Assembly (NCBI RefSeq): GCF_902833225.1
Contig: NZ_CADFEI010000022.1
Span: 62,001 to 126,000, forward strand
Source of the DNA: Burkholderia sp. BCC1644
GTDB taxonomy: Bacteria > Pseudomonadota > Gammaproteobacteria > Burkholderiales > Burkholderiaceae
Reading direction: 5' to 3'
Length of the DNA stretch: 64,000 bases
In this document: in pieces, positions 8,218 through 16,517 of the stretch
Numbering within the stretch: position 1 is the stretch's first letter
How the letters are laid out: each line of letters opens with the position of its first letter
The notes under the pieces: generated by a model
What the model was told of the DNA's origin: nothing
The model's input: the letters and a program-made list of their open reading frames with translations, nothing else
Databases searched by the model: none
Made by a program: the position numbers and the translations under genes

Positions 8218-9086
8218 GACGAGCGGGCCGGGTGCGCGGGCGCAAGCGCCGGATGGTCGGGGTGAACGGCGTCGGGCGACACGTATTCGACGAAGCCGTC
8301 GTTGCGGCAGAAGCCGAGCAGCCGCACGCCGGCTTCGCGGGCAACGTCGATCGCGAGCGATGTCGGTGCCGAGATCGTCGCGATCATCGGGATGCCGACC
8401 CGCGCGGCCTTGCGCACCAGTTCGTAGCTCGCGCGGCTCGACAGGAACACGAAACCCGCGTGCAGGTCGGCGCGGCGCCGCGCGAGATGCCCGATCAGCT
8501 TGTCGAGCGCGTTGTGACGGCCGACGTCCTCGAACACGTCGCGCACGGTGCCGTCGCGGTCGCACCACGCGGCGGCATGGATGCCGCCCGTCTCGCGCAT
8601 CAGCGTCTGGTGGGCCGGCAGCGCGTGTGCGGCGCGTGCAATCGCGTCGGCGCCGATGCCGGCCGCGGCGCCGGCGGCCGCGATGCGCGGCGGGTGCAGG
8701 TCGAGCTGCGCGATGCTTTCGATCCCGCAGACGCCGCAACCCGTGCGGCCGGCCAGCGCGCGCCGATGGGCCTTCAGCGCCATGAACGCCTGCTGCGACA
8801 CGGTGAGCCGCACTTCGGCGCTGCCGGGCCGGCATTCGCTTTCGATGTCGAATACGTCCGACGCACGCTCGACGATGCCTTCGCTCAGCGCGAAGCCGAG
8901 GCCGAACGCGTCGAGGTCGATCGGCGTCGCCATCATGACCGTGTGCGAGATGCCGTTGAACACGAGTGCAACCGGCGTTTCCTCGACGACGCGATCGACG
9001 GTGTCGTGCGCTTCGCCGGCACGATGACGCGTCACGTGACACGCGGTGCTGCCGGTCGGATCGTCGAGTCGGGTGAGGGACTCCAT
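8214..9086 (-). CDS. fdhD: Formate dehydrogenase accessory sulfurtransferase FdhD
   Basis: 290 residues. It carries the diagnostic C-x2-C motif (GCGVCGIES), the segment TGGIHAAAW and the DVGRHNALDKLIG motif. FdhD carries sulfur from IscS to the molybdenum of Moco before insertion into formate dehydrogenases. The ATG at 9086 has a GGAGAA site; the open frame extends further upstream without support. It heads the leftward Moco operon and overlaps moeA. In this window the likely client is the YdeP-type molybdoenzyme at 25802-28081, which is inference. Confidence 0.93.
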   Translation of the reverse strand: MESLTRLDDPTGSTACHVTRHRAGEAHDTVDRVVEETPVALVFNGISHTVMMATPIDLDAFGLGFALSEGIVERASDVFDIESECRPGSAEVRLTVSQQAFMALKAHRRALAGRTGCGVCGIESIAQLDLHPPRIAAAGAAAGIGADAIARAAHALPAHQTLMRETGGIHAAAWCDRDGTVRDVFEDVGRHNALDKLIGHLARRRADLHAGFVFLSSRASYELVRKAARVGIPMIATISAPTSLAIDVAREAGVRLLGFCRNDGFVEYVSPDAVHPDHPALAPAHPARSS

Positions 9087-9491
9087 GCGGTGTTTCTCCA
9101 GGCGGATCGTTCGGCGCGTACGCCGGACGACGGGAATCGATGCTGCCGGGCGGGCGCCGGGGGCGGCGCTGCCGCCTCGGGCAGGCGTTGCATAACATGT
9201 TAAGTGGAGTGAACAGCGCGCCGCAGGCACAGCGCCGCAACGCGGAAAGCAGTACAGCTGACCATCCCGCGGGCACGAAATGTGTTTTCCGTACACACAT
9301 CTTCGGCGACGGAAGCAGCACAGTTTCAGCGCACGTTCGAGTGATTGCGAGTATCGTTGCAAACGCGATATCGTCATTCACGCTTCGATGCCATGCGAGT
9401 GACCGTTTGTGTTCGCATGTGTTGTCGCCAAGCCGTCGCGCGATTTCCTGCTTCGGGCGTACGTCCTCACAATCACGAGCAAATTACGGTC
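9087..9491. other. Divergent intergenic region between fdhD and cydA
   Basis: 405 bp separating two divergent operons. The half next to cydA (about 9230-9490) is AT-richer than the surroundings and should hold both promoters. I searched for an FNR/ANR box of the form TTGAT-N4-ATCAA and saw none. No convincing hairpin or small gene was seen. Confidence 0.4.
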
Positions 9492-10892
9492 ATGGAAATC
9501 TTCGATGCGTTCCATCTCGCCCGGTTGCAATTCGCATTCACGGTGTCGTTCCACATCGTGTTTCCCGCGATCAGCATCGGCATGGCGAGCTTCCTGGCGG
9601 TGCTGGAGTGGCGTTATCTCGTCACCGGCGACGCCGCCTACAAATCCATGTTCCAGTTCTGGTCGAAGATCTTCGCGATCGGCTTCGGGATGGGGGTCGT
9701 CTCCGGCGTCGTGATGGCGTACGAGTTCGGCACCAACTGGGCCGGCTTCTCGCGCGTCGCGGGCAACATCACGGGGCCGCTGCTTACGTATGAGGTACTG
9801 ACCGCGTTCTTCCTCGAGGCCGGCTTCCTCGGCGTGATGCTGTTCGGCTGGCAGCGCGTCAGCCCGCGTGCGCACTTCTTCGCGACGCTGATGGTCGCGG
9901 TCGGCACGCTGATCTCGACGTTCTGGATCCTCGCGTCGAACAGCTTCATGCAGACCCCGCAGGGCTACAAGATCGAGAACGGCCTCGTCGTGCCGGTCGA
10001 CTGGTTCAAGATCGTCTTCAATCCGTCGTTCCCGTACCGTCTCGTGCACATGACGATCGCGGCGTTCATCGTCGCGGGCTTCATCGTTGCCGCGTGCGGC
10101 GCATGGCACCTGCTGAAGGGGCGCCGCGACGAGCCGGTGAAACGCAGCTTCTCGATGGCGCTGTGGATGCTGCTCGTGCTCGCGCCGATCCAGATCGTCG
10201 TCGGCGATGCGCACGGGCTGAACACGCGCGAATACCAGCCGGCGAAGATCGCGGCGATCGAGGGGCTGTGGGAAACCGAGAAGGGCGGCACCGCGCTGAA
10301 TCTCTTCGGGCTGCCCGACATGCAGGCCGAAACCACGCGCTATGCGATCCAGGTGCCGCACCTCGGCAGCCTGATCCTCACGCACAGCTGGGACGGCGAG
10401 ATTCGCGGGCTGAAGGAATTCCCGCCGCAGGATCGCCCGTACTCGCCGATCATCTTCTGGACGTTCCGGATCATGGCCGGTCTCGGGATGCTGATGCTGC
10501 TCACCGCGCTGCTCGGGCTGCTGCTGAGAAAGGGCGGGCGCCTCTATGAAACGCGCTGGTTCCAGTGGTTCGTGGTCTGCATGGGGCCTTCCGGCATCGT
10601 CGCGCTGCTGGCCGGCTGGATCACGACCGAGGTCGGGCGGCAGCCGTGGACCGTCTACGGCGTGCTGCGCACCATCGATTCGGTTGCGCCGCTGAGCGCG
10701 CAACAGGTCGGCGTGTCGCTGCTGATCTTCGTGGTCGTCTATTTCCTGGTATTCGGGACGGGTATCTACTACATGATGAAACTGATGAGGCGTGGGCCGG
10801 CTGCCCAGGCCGGGTACATCGAGCTGCACCGGCATCCGGGGCTGCGCAAGAGCGCGCTGTCCACGCCGCTGAACGTCACCGAAGCGGAGTAA
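9492..10892 (+). CDS. cydA: Cytochrome bd-type quinol oxidase subunit I (CioA/CydA)
   Basis: 466 residues with about nine membrane helices. The heme b558 and b595 ligands typical of the family can be recognised: the early histidine in LQFAFTVSFHIVFP and the GRQPW motif near residue 390. The loop between helices 6 and 7 is short, without the Q-loop insertion of E. coli CydA (522 residues), which places it with the cyanide-insensitive CIO branch. The enzyme oxidises ubiquinol and reduces oxygen to water without proton pumping, in the inner membrane. The ATG at 9492 is followed 3 bp after the stop by subunit II. Confidence 0.93.
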   Translation: MEIFDAFHLARLQFAFTVSFHIVFPAISIGMASFLAVLEWRYLVTGDAAYKSMFQFWSKIFAIGFGMGVVSGVVMAYEFGTNWAGFSRVAGNITGPLLTYEVLTAFFLEAGFLGVMLFGWQRVSPRAHFFATLMVAVGTLISTFWILASNSFMQTPQGYKIENGLVVPVDWFKIVFNPSFPYRLVHMTIAAFIVAGFIVAACGAWHLLKGRRDEPVKRSFSMALWMLLVLAPIQIVVGDAHGLNTREYQPAKIAAIEGLWETEKGGTALNLFGLPDMQAETTRYAIQVPHLGSLILTHSWDGEIRGLKEFPPQDRPYSPIIFWTFRIMAGLGMLMLLTALLGLLLRKGGRLYETRWFQWFVVCMGPSGIVALLAGWITTEVGRQPWTVYGVLRTIDSVAPLSAQQVGVSLLIFVVVYFLVFGTGIYYMMKLMRRGPAAQAGYIELHRHPGLRKSALSTPLNVTEAE

Positions 10893-10895
10893 GCC

Positions 10896-11903
10896 ATGCA
10901 AATCGATCTTCCTGTCGTATGGGCCGCGATCATCGGCCTCGGCGTCTTCATCTACGTGATGCTGGACGGCTTCGATCTCGGTATCGGCCTGCTGTTTCCG
11001 TTCTTCGATGCGAAGGCCGAGCGCCAGGTGATGCTCGACACCGTCGCGCCGGTATGGGACGGCAACGAGACGTTCCTCGTGCTCGGCGGCGCGGGCCTCT
11101 ATGGCGCGTTCCCGGTCGTGTATTCGACGCTGCTGCCCGCGAACTACCTGCCGCTGGTGCTGATGCTGGTCGGCCTGATCTTCCGCGGTGCGGCGTTCGA
11201 GTTGCGCGCGAAGGCCACCCGCACGCAACACATGTGGGATCTCGCGTTCATCGGCGGTTCCGCGCTTGCGGCGTTCTGCCAGGGGATCGTGCTCGGTTCG
11301 CTGCTGCAGGGCATCAAGATCGAGAACAACCAGTTCGCGGGCGGGCCGTTCGACTGGCTGTCGCCATTCAGCCTGCTCTGCGGGATCGGCGTGCTCGTCA
11401 CGTATGCGACGCTCGGCTGCGGCTGGCTGATCCTGAAGGTCGACGGCGAACTGCAGCGCAAGATGCGGCTGCTGATGAAGCCGCTCGCGGGCGTGTTGCT
11501 CGCCGTGATGGGCGTGGTGAGCCTGTGGACCGTGATCGGGCTGCCGGCCGTCGCGCACCGCTGGTTCGGCAGCGGCAACCTCGGCTGGTTCCTGCCGGTG
11601 CCGGTCCTCGTCGTCGCATGCGTGTGGGGCATTTTCCACACGGTGAAGCGCGCACATGAGGCCACGCCGTTCCTGCTGACGCTCGCGCTCGTGTTCCTCG
11701 GCTACACGGGGCTCGTGATCAGCATCTGGCCGAACATCGTGCCGCCTTCGCTGACGATCTGGGAAGCGTCGTCGAGCCATTCGAGCCAGTTGTTCGCGCT
11801 CGTCGGCACCGTGATCGTGTTGCCGATCATCCTCGTGTACAACGCGATGCAGTACCGCGTATTCCGCGGCAAGGTGCGCGAGGGCGACGTCGGCTATCAC
11901 TGA
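10896..11903 (+). CDS. cydB: Cytochrome bd-type quinol oxidase subunit II (CioB/CydB)
   Basis: 335 residues, usual length for CydB/CioB, with eight or nine predicted membrane helices. Family motifs are present: LDGFDLGIG near residue 25, PVWDGNETFLVLGG near residue 48 and AFPVVYSTLLPANYLPL. The ATG follows a GGAG site overlapping the end of subunit I, so the two are translated together. No small CydX-type gene was found after it, consistent with the CIO type. Confidence 0.93.
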   Translation: MQIDLPVVWAAIIGLGVFIYVMLDGFDLGIGLLFPFFDAKAERQVMLDTVAPVWDGNETFLVLGGAGLYGAFPVVYSTLLPANYLPLVLMLVGLIFRGAAFELRAKATRTQHMWDLAFIGGSALAAFCQGIVLGSLLQGIKIENNQFAGGPFDWLSPFSLLCGIGVLVTYATLGCGWLILKVDGELQRKMRLLMKPLAGVLLAVMGVVSLWTVIGLPAVAHRWFGSGNLGWFLPVPVLVVACVWGIFHTVKRAHEATPFLLTLALVFLGYTGLVISIWPNIVPPSLTIWEASSSHSSQLFALVGTVIVLPIILVYNAMQYRVFRGKVREGDVGYH

Positions 11904-12066
11904 GCGGCATGCGATGTGACGGGGCGCGGCGTGCGCGGGCGTATCATCACGCGCAGCGCGCCTCCGGCACCGCACCCGACCGACAGCGGCCCGCCACGCG
12001 CGGGCCGTTGCGCATCGGGCGCGGGTGTGCCGCGCCGCGCATTCCTTTGGCAGTCGAGAAAACACC

Positions 12067-12987
12067 ATGATCGTCAGACCACGACAAAACTGGCTCAGGA
12101 TGCTGTTCGTATGGAACGGCTCCGTGCTGCAATCGATCATTCCGCAGCTCGTGTTCATGGCGATCGTCAGCACGCTGGCGGTCTTCACGAACGGGCGCAT
12201 CTTCGGCGAGAAGATTCCGCTCAACACCGCACCGTTCACGCTGTTCGGGCTCGCGCTCGCGATCTTCCTCGCGTTTCGCAACAACGCGAGCTTCGAGCGT
12301 TTCAAGGAGGCGCGCCATCTGTGGGGCAACCTGCTGATCGCCGCGCGCACGGTGACGTCCCAACTGAACCGCTACCTGCCCGACGGCGTCAGCACCGTCG
12401 AGCGCAACCGGCTCGCCGATCTGCTGATCGCATTCACGTATGCGCTGAAGCATCAGCTGCGCCATACCGATCCGACCGCGGACCTCCAGCGCATTCTCGG
12501 CACGGAGCGCACGGTCGAGCTTGGCGGCAAATGCTTCAAGCCGGTTGCGATCCTCGACGAGCTGCGCGGCGGCATCGTCCGTGCGCTGGGCCGCGCGCCC
12601 GGCAGCGACGCGACCTGCTGGATGTTCGAGACGCAGCTCGACGAGCTTGGCAAGTCGGTGGGTGGTTGCGAGCGGATCCTGTCGACGCCGATCCCGTTCT
12701 CGTACAGCGTGCTGCTGCATCGCACCGTGTATGCGTACTGCGTGCTGCTGCCGTTCGGGCTCGTCGATTCGACGGAGTTCTTCACGCCGCTGATCTGCGT
12801 GTTCATCTCGTACACGCTGATCGCGCTCGAAGCGATCGCGAACGAGGTCGCCGAACCGTTCGGCCTCGCGCCGAATGCGCTCGCACTCGATGCGATGACG
12901 CGCACGATCGAGCGATCGGTGCTCGAACTGGGCGACCGTCCGATGCCGGAGGAGTTCGTGCCGGCGTCGACGTACCAGATCACGTAA
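12067..12987 (+). CDS. Bestrophin-like (UPF0187) anion channel family protein
   Basis: 306 residues. N-terminal IVRPRQNWLRMLFVWNGSVL and the LGLALAIFLAFRNNASFERFKEARHLWG stretch (FRNN-x-S-x-RF/E-A-R-x-LWG) are the hallmark of bacterial bestrophin homologues, which form pentameric anion or cation channels in the inner membrane. Four hydrophobic segments are seen near residues 20-45, 55-75, 215-235 and 240-260. The C-terminal PFGLAPNALALDAM is also typical. It starts 164 bp after cydB and may be read from the same promoter, but a functional link is not known. Confidence 0.88.
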   Translation: MIVRPRQNWLRMLFVWNGSVLQSIIPQLVFMAIVSTLAVFTNGRIFGEKIPLNTAPFTLFGLALAIFLAFRNNASFERFKEARHLWGNLLIAARTVTSQLNRYLPDGVSTVERNRLADLLIAFTYALKHQLRHTDPTADLQRILGTERTVELGGKCFKPVAILDELRGGIVRALGRAPGSDATCWMFETQLDELGKSVGGCERILSTPIPFSYSVLLHRTVYAYCVLLPFGLVDSTEFFTPLICVFISYTLIALEAIANEVAEPFGLAPNALALDAMTRTIERSVLELGDRPMPEEFVPASTYQIT

Positions 12988-13076
12988 GCGGATTCGCGCA
13001 AGCGGGGCGATCATGCGGGGCGGCGGGCGGCGCTAGAATGGCGCTTGTCCGTTTCCCGGAATCAGGATCCTTCGCG

Positions 13077-13670
13077 ATGACCCTCGTCGATACCTATCTC
13101 GCCGGCCTGCGCGCCGCGCTGCCCGAGGCCGACAATACGGCGCTCGCCGTCGCCATGGGCGCGACGCCCGCGCAGCTCGACGCGCTGCGTGCGGCGTATC
13201 CGCAGTGCCCGGCCAGCCTGCTCGAACTGCTCGGCAAGCTGGACGGCACTTACTGGCGCGACTACGGCGGCACGACGATCAATGTGCTCGTGCTGGGTTC
13301 GGACGTCTACGAATACCCCTACTACCTGCTGTCGGCCGCGCAGATGCTCGAAGAAGGCGCGAAGTACCGCGACAGCATCGCGGCGATCTACGGCGACGAC
13401 GCGAACGATGATGGCGAACTCGTCGATCCGCGCATCGACATCGCATTGCCGATGGGCCGGCGCCTGTGCTTCTCGCACTGCATGAACAACGGCGGCACGT
13501 CGCAGCTCTACATCGATTTCGCGCCGGCGCCCGGCGGCAAGGTGGGGCAGGTCGTGCGCTTCCTGCACGATCCCGACAGCTACGCGGTGATCGCCGACGA
13601 CTTCGATGGCTACCTGCGCACGCTGATCGACGACGGTTATGCGTTTGTCATCGATTTCGACGAAGAATAG
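13077..13670 (+). CDS. SMI1/KNR4-family protein
   Basis: 197 residues, acidic. The pattern of an N-terminal helix, ALRAAYPQCPASLLELLGKLDGTYW, then a beta-rich part with DYGGTTINVLVLGS and a closing YLRTLIDDGYAFVIDFDEE fits SMI1/KNR4 (SUKH) proteins. Family members are often immunity proteins to contact-dependent toxins, but stand-alone housekeeping copies such as this one, with no toxin gene nearby, are common. A sigma-70-like TAGAAT lies about 40 bp upstream of the ATG at 13077. No signal peptide. Confidence 0.75.
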   Translation: MTLVDTYLAGLRAALPEADNTALAVAMGATPAQLDALRAAYPQCPASLLELLGKLDGTYWRDYGGTTINVLVLGSDVYEYPYYLLSAAQMLEEGAKYRDSIAAIYGDDANDDGELVDPRIDIALPMGRRLCFSHCMNNGGTSQLYIDFAPAPGGKVGQVVRFLHDPDSYAVIADDFDGYLRTLIDDGYAFVIDFDEE

Positions 13671-13711
13671 GGGCGGGCGCCGAGTGCCGATAGCTGCCTC
13701 AGGAGAGTGAC

Positions 13712-14098
13712 ATGCGAATCTACGTGACGAGTATCTTTGTCGACGACCAGGACAAGGCGTTGACGTTCTATACCGACAAGCTCGGTTTCAAGCTGAAGAA
13801 CAACGTGCCGGTGGGCGACTACCGCTGGTTGACCGTCGTGTCGAAAGACCAGCCGGACGGCACCGAGCTGCTGCTCGAGCCGAGCAGCCATCGCGCCGTG
13901 GGGCCGTACAAGCAGGCGCTGTACGAGGACGGTATTCCGGCCGCGTCGTTCCAGGTCGACGATCTCGACGACGAGTTCGCGCGGCTCGCGGCACTCGGCG
14001 TGCGGTTCACGCTGGAGCCGATGGATGCGGGGCCCGTGCGCGTCGCGATCGTCGACGATACGTGCGGGAACCTGATTCAGCTGATGCAGATGAAGTAA
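13712..14098 (+). CDS. VOC (glyoxalase/bleomycin resistance) family protein
   Basis: 128 residues with the two beta-alpha-beta-beta-beta modules of vicinal-oxygen-chelate proteins: IYVTSIFVDDQDKALTFYTDKLGF at the start and AIVDDTCGNLIQLMQM at the end. A strong AGGAGAG site precedes the ATG. The E/H metal ligands are only partly evident (a Glu in TELLLEPSS, a Gln in NLIQL), so it may not be an active lyase. Substrate unknown. It follows the SMI1/KNR4 gene by 41 bp. Confidence 0.85.
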   Translation: MRIYVTSIFVDDQDKALTFYTDKLGFKLKNNVPVGDYRWLTVVSKDQPDGTELLLEPSSHRAVGPYKQALYEDGIPAASFQVDDLDDEFARLAALGVRFTLEPMDAGPVRVAIVDDTCGNLIQLMQMK

Positions 14099-14115
14099 CG
14101 CGCCGCGCGGGCTTT

Positions 14116-14556
14116 TCAGCGCGCCGCGACCGGCGGCGCGTTGTGCATCCAGCTGCGCTCCTGCATGCGGCTCTGGATGCGCCACCCGCATTCGGTCCGC
14201 ACCAGCAGGTCGCGATACCACAGCCCGACGAAGCACACGCGATCGTCGCCGGCTTCATCGGCCGAGATCATCATCACCTGGCCGGCCGTTCGCGCGGTTG
14301 CGGCATCGCCGTCGACGATCAGCAGCGACGTCGAGATCGTGTGCTGCGTGCCGCGCATCGTCGAGGTCATCTGCTCCAGATAGGTGGCGATTTCCGCGCG
14401 GCTGCCGACCGGGCCGCCGAATGCCGCGTAGTCGAGCCGTGCGTTGGCGGCGAAGAGCCGCTCGAATTCGCGCCAGTCCTGGCGGTCGACGGCGTGGCAG
14501 TAGCGCGTCAGCAGATCCTGAATGTCCAGCCGGTCGATCGATTCCTGGGGCGTCAT
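14116..14556 (-). CDS. SnoaL-like / NTF2-like fold protein
   Basis: 146 residues from the ATG at 14556. IDRLDIQDLLTRYCHAVDRQDWREFERLFAANARLD is the typical first helix pair of the SnoaL-like domain, followed by the long beta strands with HTISTSLLIVDGD and a C-terminal GWRIQSRMQERSW. Members include ring hydroxylase beta-subunit relatives, isomerases and dehydratases. Without partner genes the substrate cannot be assigned. It is convergent with the VOC gene at 13712-14098, separated by 17 bp. Confidence 0.82.
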   Translation of the reverse strand: MTPQESIDRLDIQDLLTRYCHAVDRQDWREFERLFAANARLDYAAFGGPVGSRAEIATYLEQMTSTMRGTQHTISTSLLIVDGDAATARTAGQVMMISADEAGDDRVCFVGLWYRDLLVRTECGWRIQSRMQERSWMHNAPPVAAR

Positions 14557-14715
14557 GGTGTCGTGAAATGTGGGGATGACGGGGAAACGATAGCGGGTGC
14601 GCAGGGGCGCGACATCGGCGGAGTGGACTAAGGGCTTGGCCGCAATGTGCGAGGGGGAATCGGTGCATGACGCGGCGCTTGTGTAGACTCGTGCACGTTC
14701 TACGGAGCCCACACC

Positions 14716-15129
14716 ATGCAACTTCTCGATCACGTGTCCATCGGCGTGCCGGATATCGACCGGGCGCGCCCTTTCTACGATGCCGTCATGGCTGCGCTGG
14801 GCGCATCCAAGGTGTACGACCGGCCCGCCGCACTCGGCTATGGCGAGCGTTGCAACGCGAACGACATCGCATCGACCTGCCTCGCGGTGTATCTGGATCC
14901 CGCCGAAGTCGGGACGAGCAAGCGGCACTGGTGTTTCAAGGCTTCTTCGCGCGAGCAGGTGCACGCGTTTTTCGAAGCCGGCCTGTCAACGGGCGGCCGG
15001 TCTGACGGCGACCCCGGATTGAGGCCGCACTACCATGACGACTACTACGCGGCCTTTCTCGTCGACCCGGCCGGCAACCGGATCGAGGCCGTGTGTCACG
15101 CCGCTCCGGCGGAGCGCGAGCGGCCGTGA
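14716..15129 (+). CDS. VOC family protein
   Basis: 137 residues. LLDHVSIGVPDIDRARPFYDAVMAALG carries the first His metal ligand of the VOC fold; HYHDDYYAAFLVDPAGNRIEAVCH carries the second His and the Glu. This full set of ligands suggests an active metalloenzyme, unlike its neighbour at 13712. A GGAG site precedes the ATG. It ends 10 bp from the stop of the convergent trpS gene. Substrate unknown. Confidence 0.87.
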   Translation: MQLLDHVSIGVPDIDRARPFYDAVMAALGASKVYDRPAALGYGERCNANDIASTCLAVYLDPAEVGTSKRHWCFKASSREQVHAFFEAGLSTGGRSDGDPGLRPHYHDDYYAAFLVDPAGNRIEAVCHAAPAERERP

Positions 15130-15138
15130 CGGTGCCGC

Positions 15139-16152
15139 TCAATCGAAATACGTGAGCCCCATCGCACCCTTCACCTCCGCGAGCGTCGCGCCTGCCACCT
15201 CCCGCGCGTGCAGCGTGCCGCGCTTCAGGATCGCCATCACCTCGCTCTTGTCGGCCTCGAACTCGCGGCGGCGCGTGCGGATCGGCTCGATCAGCGCCTG
15301 CAGCCGCTCGTTCAGTACGCGCTTGACGACGCTGTCGCCGAGGCCGCCGCGGCGGTAGTGGGCCTTCAGCTCGTCGACTTTCGCGACGTCGGGCTCGAAT
15401 GCATCGAGGAACGTGAACACGACGTTGCCCTCGACCTGGCCGGGATCGCTCACGCGCAGGTGGTTCGGGTCCGTGTACATGTCCTTCACGGCCTGCGTGA
15501 TCTCGTCCGGCGTCGAGCCGAGCGTGATCGCGTTGCCGAGCGACTTGCTCATCTTCGCCTTGCCGTCGATGCCCGGCAGCCGCGTGACCGACGACAGCAC
15601 AGCCTCGCATTCGACCAGCACGGGCTGCTCGACGGTCGCGTTGAAGCGGCGCACGAGTTCGTTGGTCTGTTCGATCATCGGGAGCTGATCGTCGCCGACG
15701 GGCACGTGGGTCGCCTTGAACGCGGTGATGTCGGCCGCCTGGCTCACGGGGTAGGTCAGGAAACCGGCCGGGATGTCGCGCTCGAACCCGCGCAGGCGGA
15801 TCTCTTCCTTGATGGTCGGATTGCGCTCGAGGCGCGCGACCGTGACGAGGTTGAGCAGGTATTGCGACAGTTCGGCGAGTTCGGGCACTTGCGACTGCAC
15901 GACGATCGTCGAGATCGCCGGATCGATGCCGACGGCGAGATAGTCGAGCGCGACCTCGATCACGTTCTCGGTGACGCGCTGGCGACGGCCCATGTTGTCG
16001 GTCAGCGCCTGCGTATCGGCGAGCAGCAGGAATTGCTTCGCGTCGTGCTGCATCTGCACGCGCGCGCGCAGCGAGCCGATGTAGTGGCCGAGATGCAGCG
16101 GGCCGGTCGTGCGGTCGCCGGTGAGGATGATCGGTCGGTTCGGGTGAGTCAT
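15139..16152 (-). CDS. trpS: Tryptophanyl-tRNA synthetase
   Basis: 337 residues, class I aminoacyl-tRNA synthetase that charges tRNA-Trp. The HIGH-type motif is HLGH at residues 20-23 (PLHLGHYIG), and the KMSKS motif is intact (GKAKMSKSLGNAI). GFLTYPVSQAADI and VPVGDDQ are also diagnostic. I chose the ATG at 16152, which gives the usual length and start (THPNRPIILTGDRTTG); the upstream open frame runs back to 16212 through the leader RNA. A Trp-codon leader peptide and attenuator-like hairpins lie directly upstream, so expression is probably raised when charged tRNA-Trp falls. Confidence 0.95.
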   Translation of the reverse strand: MTHPNRPIILTGDRTTGPLHLGHYIGSLRARVQMQHDAKQFLLLADTQALTDNMGRRQRVTENVIEVALDYLAVGIDPAISTIVVQSQVPELAELSQYLLNLVTVARLERNPTIKEEIRLRGFERDIPAGFLTYPVSQAADITAFKATHVPVGDDQLPMIEQTNELVRRFNATVEQPVLVECEAVLSSVTRLPGIDGKAKMSKSLGNAITLGSTPDEITQAVKDMYTDPNHLRVSDPGQVEGNVVFTFLDAFEPDVAKVDELKAHYRRGGLGDSVVKRVLNERLQALIEPIRTRRREFEADKSEVMAILKRGTLHAREVAGATLAEVKGAMGLTYFD

Positions 16153-16179
16153 GGTGGACGTTGGTTCCGGGTTATCGAA

Positions 16180-16279
16180 GCCGCCAGCCATGATGTCGGC
16201 GCAGAAACGCAAATGCCGCCATGGCTGGCGGCATCACGTTTGGGACATGCAAAAGGAAACGGGCCGCCTGGGTCAGGCG
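16180..16279 (-). promoter_or_regulatory. Attenuator-type alternative hairpins in the trpS leader RNA
   Basis: Read in the direction of trpS, four short complementary segments follow the Trp codons: 1 (16274-16279, CGCCTG), 2 (16263-16270, CAGGCGGC), 3 (16227-16232, GCCGCC) and 4 (16215-16220, GGCGGC). 1:2 and 3:4 can pair, or 2:3 can pair instead. The 3:4 stem extends to 8 bp (16213-16220 with 16227-16234) and is followed by a T-rich TTTGCGTTT, as expected of a terminator. Segment 1 sits at the end of the leader peptide, under a ribosome stalled at TGG TGG. A further perfect 13-bp inverted repeat links 16220-16232 with 16180-16192. Confidence 0.7.
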
Positions 16280-16323
16280 CGCCACCAGCAATGCACGTTC
16301 GGCGAGGCGGGTTTGGTTTCCAT
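16273..16323 (-). CDS. trpS leader peptide with tandem Trp codons (16 residues)
   Basis: A 17-codon frame from ATG at 16323 to TGA reads METKPASPNVHCWWRA. Two adjacent tryptophan codons stand three codons before the stop, which is highly non-random in a short frame upstream of the tryptophanyl-tRNA synthetase gene. No ribosome binding site precedes it; a TATACT box at 16330-16335 places the probable transcript start at or next to the ATG, so the peptide may be translated from a leaderless mRNA. Stalling at the Trp codons would control the downstream hairpins. Confidence 0.7.
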   Translation of the reverse strand: METKPASPNVHCWWRA

Positions 16324-16329
16324 CGCGCA

Positions 16330-16335
16330 AGTATA
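16330..16335 (-). promoter_or_regulatory. -10 box (TATACT) of the trpS leader transcript
   Basis: TATACT read on the minus strand lies 6 bp before the leader-peptide ATG. No good -35 match stands at the standard spacing; the best region upstream is GC-rich. The position implies a start point close to 16323. Confidence 0.5.
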
Positions 16336-16361
16336 GCGCAGTGGGCGGCCGATCGAGCGCG

Positions 16362-16517
16362 TCAGCGGATCACTGACTCCATCGCGAGATACGCGGTTTC
16401 GGCGGACGGCCACAGCAGGTAGAGCAGGCCGGCCATCAGCAGCAGCGCGCCGGCGCGTACCAAAGGCGTACGGTCCTTGTCGCGCGGGGGATGGGTGGGC
16501 TGCTTCGATTTCTTCAT
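16362..16517 (-). CDS. Possible 51-residue single-pass membrane protein
   Basis: From an ATG at 16517 a basic N-terminus (KKSKQPTHPPRDKDR) leads into one hydrophobic helix (LVRAGALLLMAGLLYLLW) and a short tail. The layout is that of a small inner-membrane protein with N-in orientation. There is no recognisable ribosome site, and a longer frame starts at 16568. It lies upstream of the trpS leader on the same strand, 38 bp from it. No family recognised. Confidence 0.35.
   Translation of the reverse strand: MKKSKQPTHPPRDKDRTPLVRAGALLLMAGLLYLLWPSAETAYLAMESVIR

Noticed and set aside
9087..9491. FNR/ANR-type box for the bd oxidase
   Set aside because: No TTGAT-N4-ATCAA-like sequence could be read in the gap.
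11904..12066. CydX-like small gene after cydB
   Set aside because: Only an ATG followed within three codons by a stop was seen; CIO-type oxidases usually lack it.
9378..12350. 990-residue open frame on the minus strand
   Set aside because: It is antisense to cydAB and the bestrophin gene, is full of His/Arg/Glu repeats typical of GC-rich shadow frames and has no ribosome site or family motifs.
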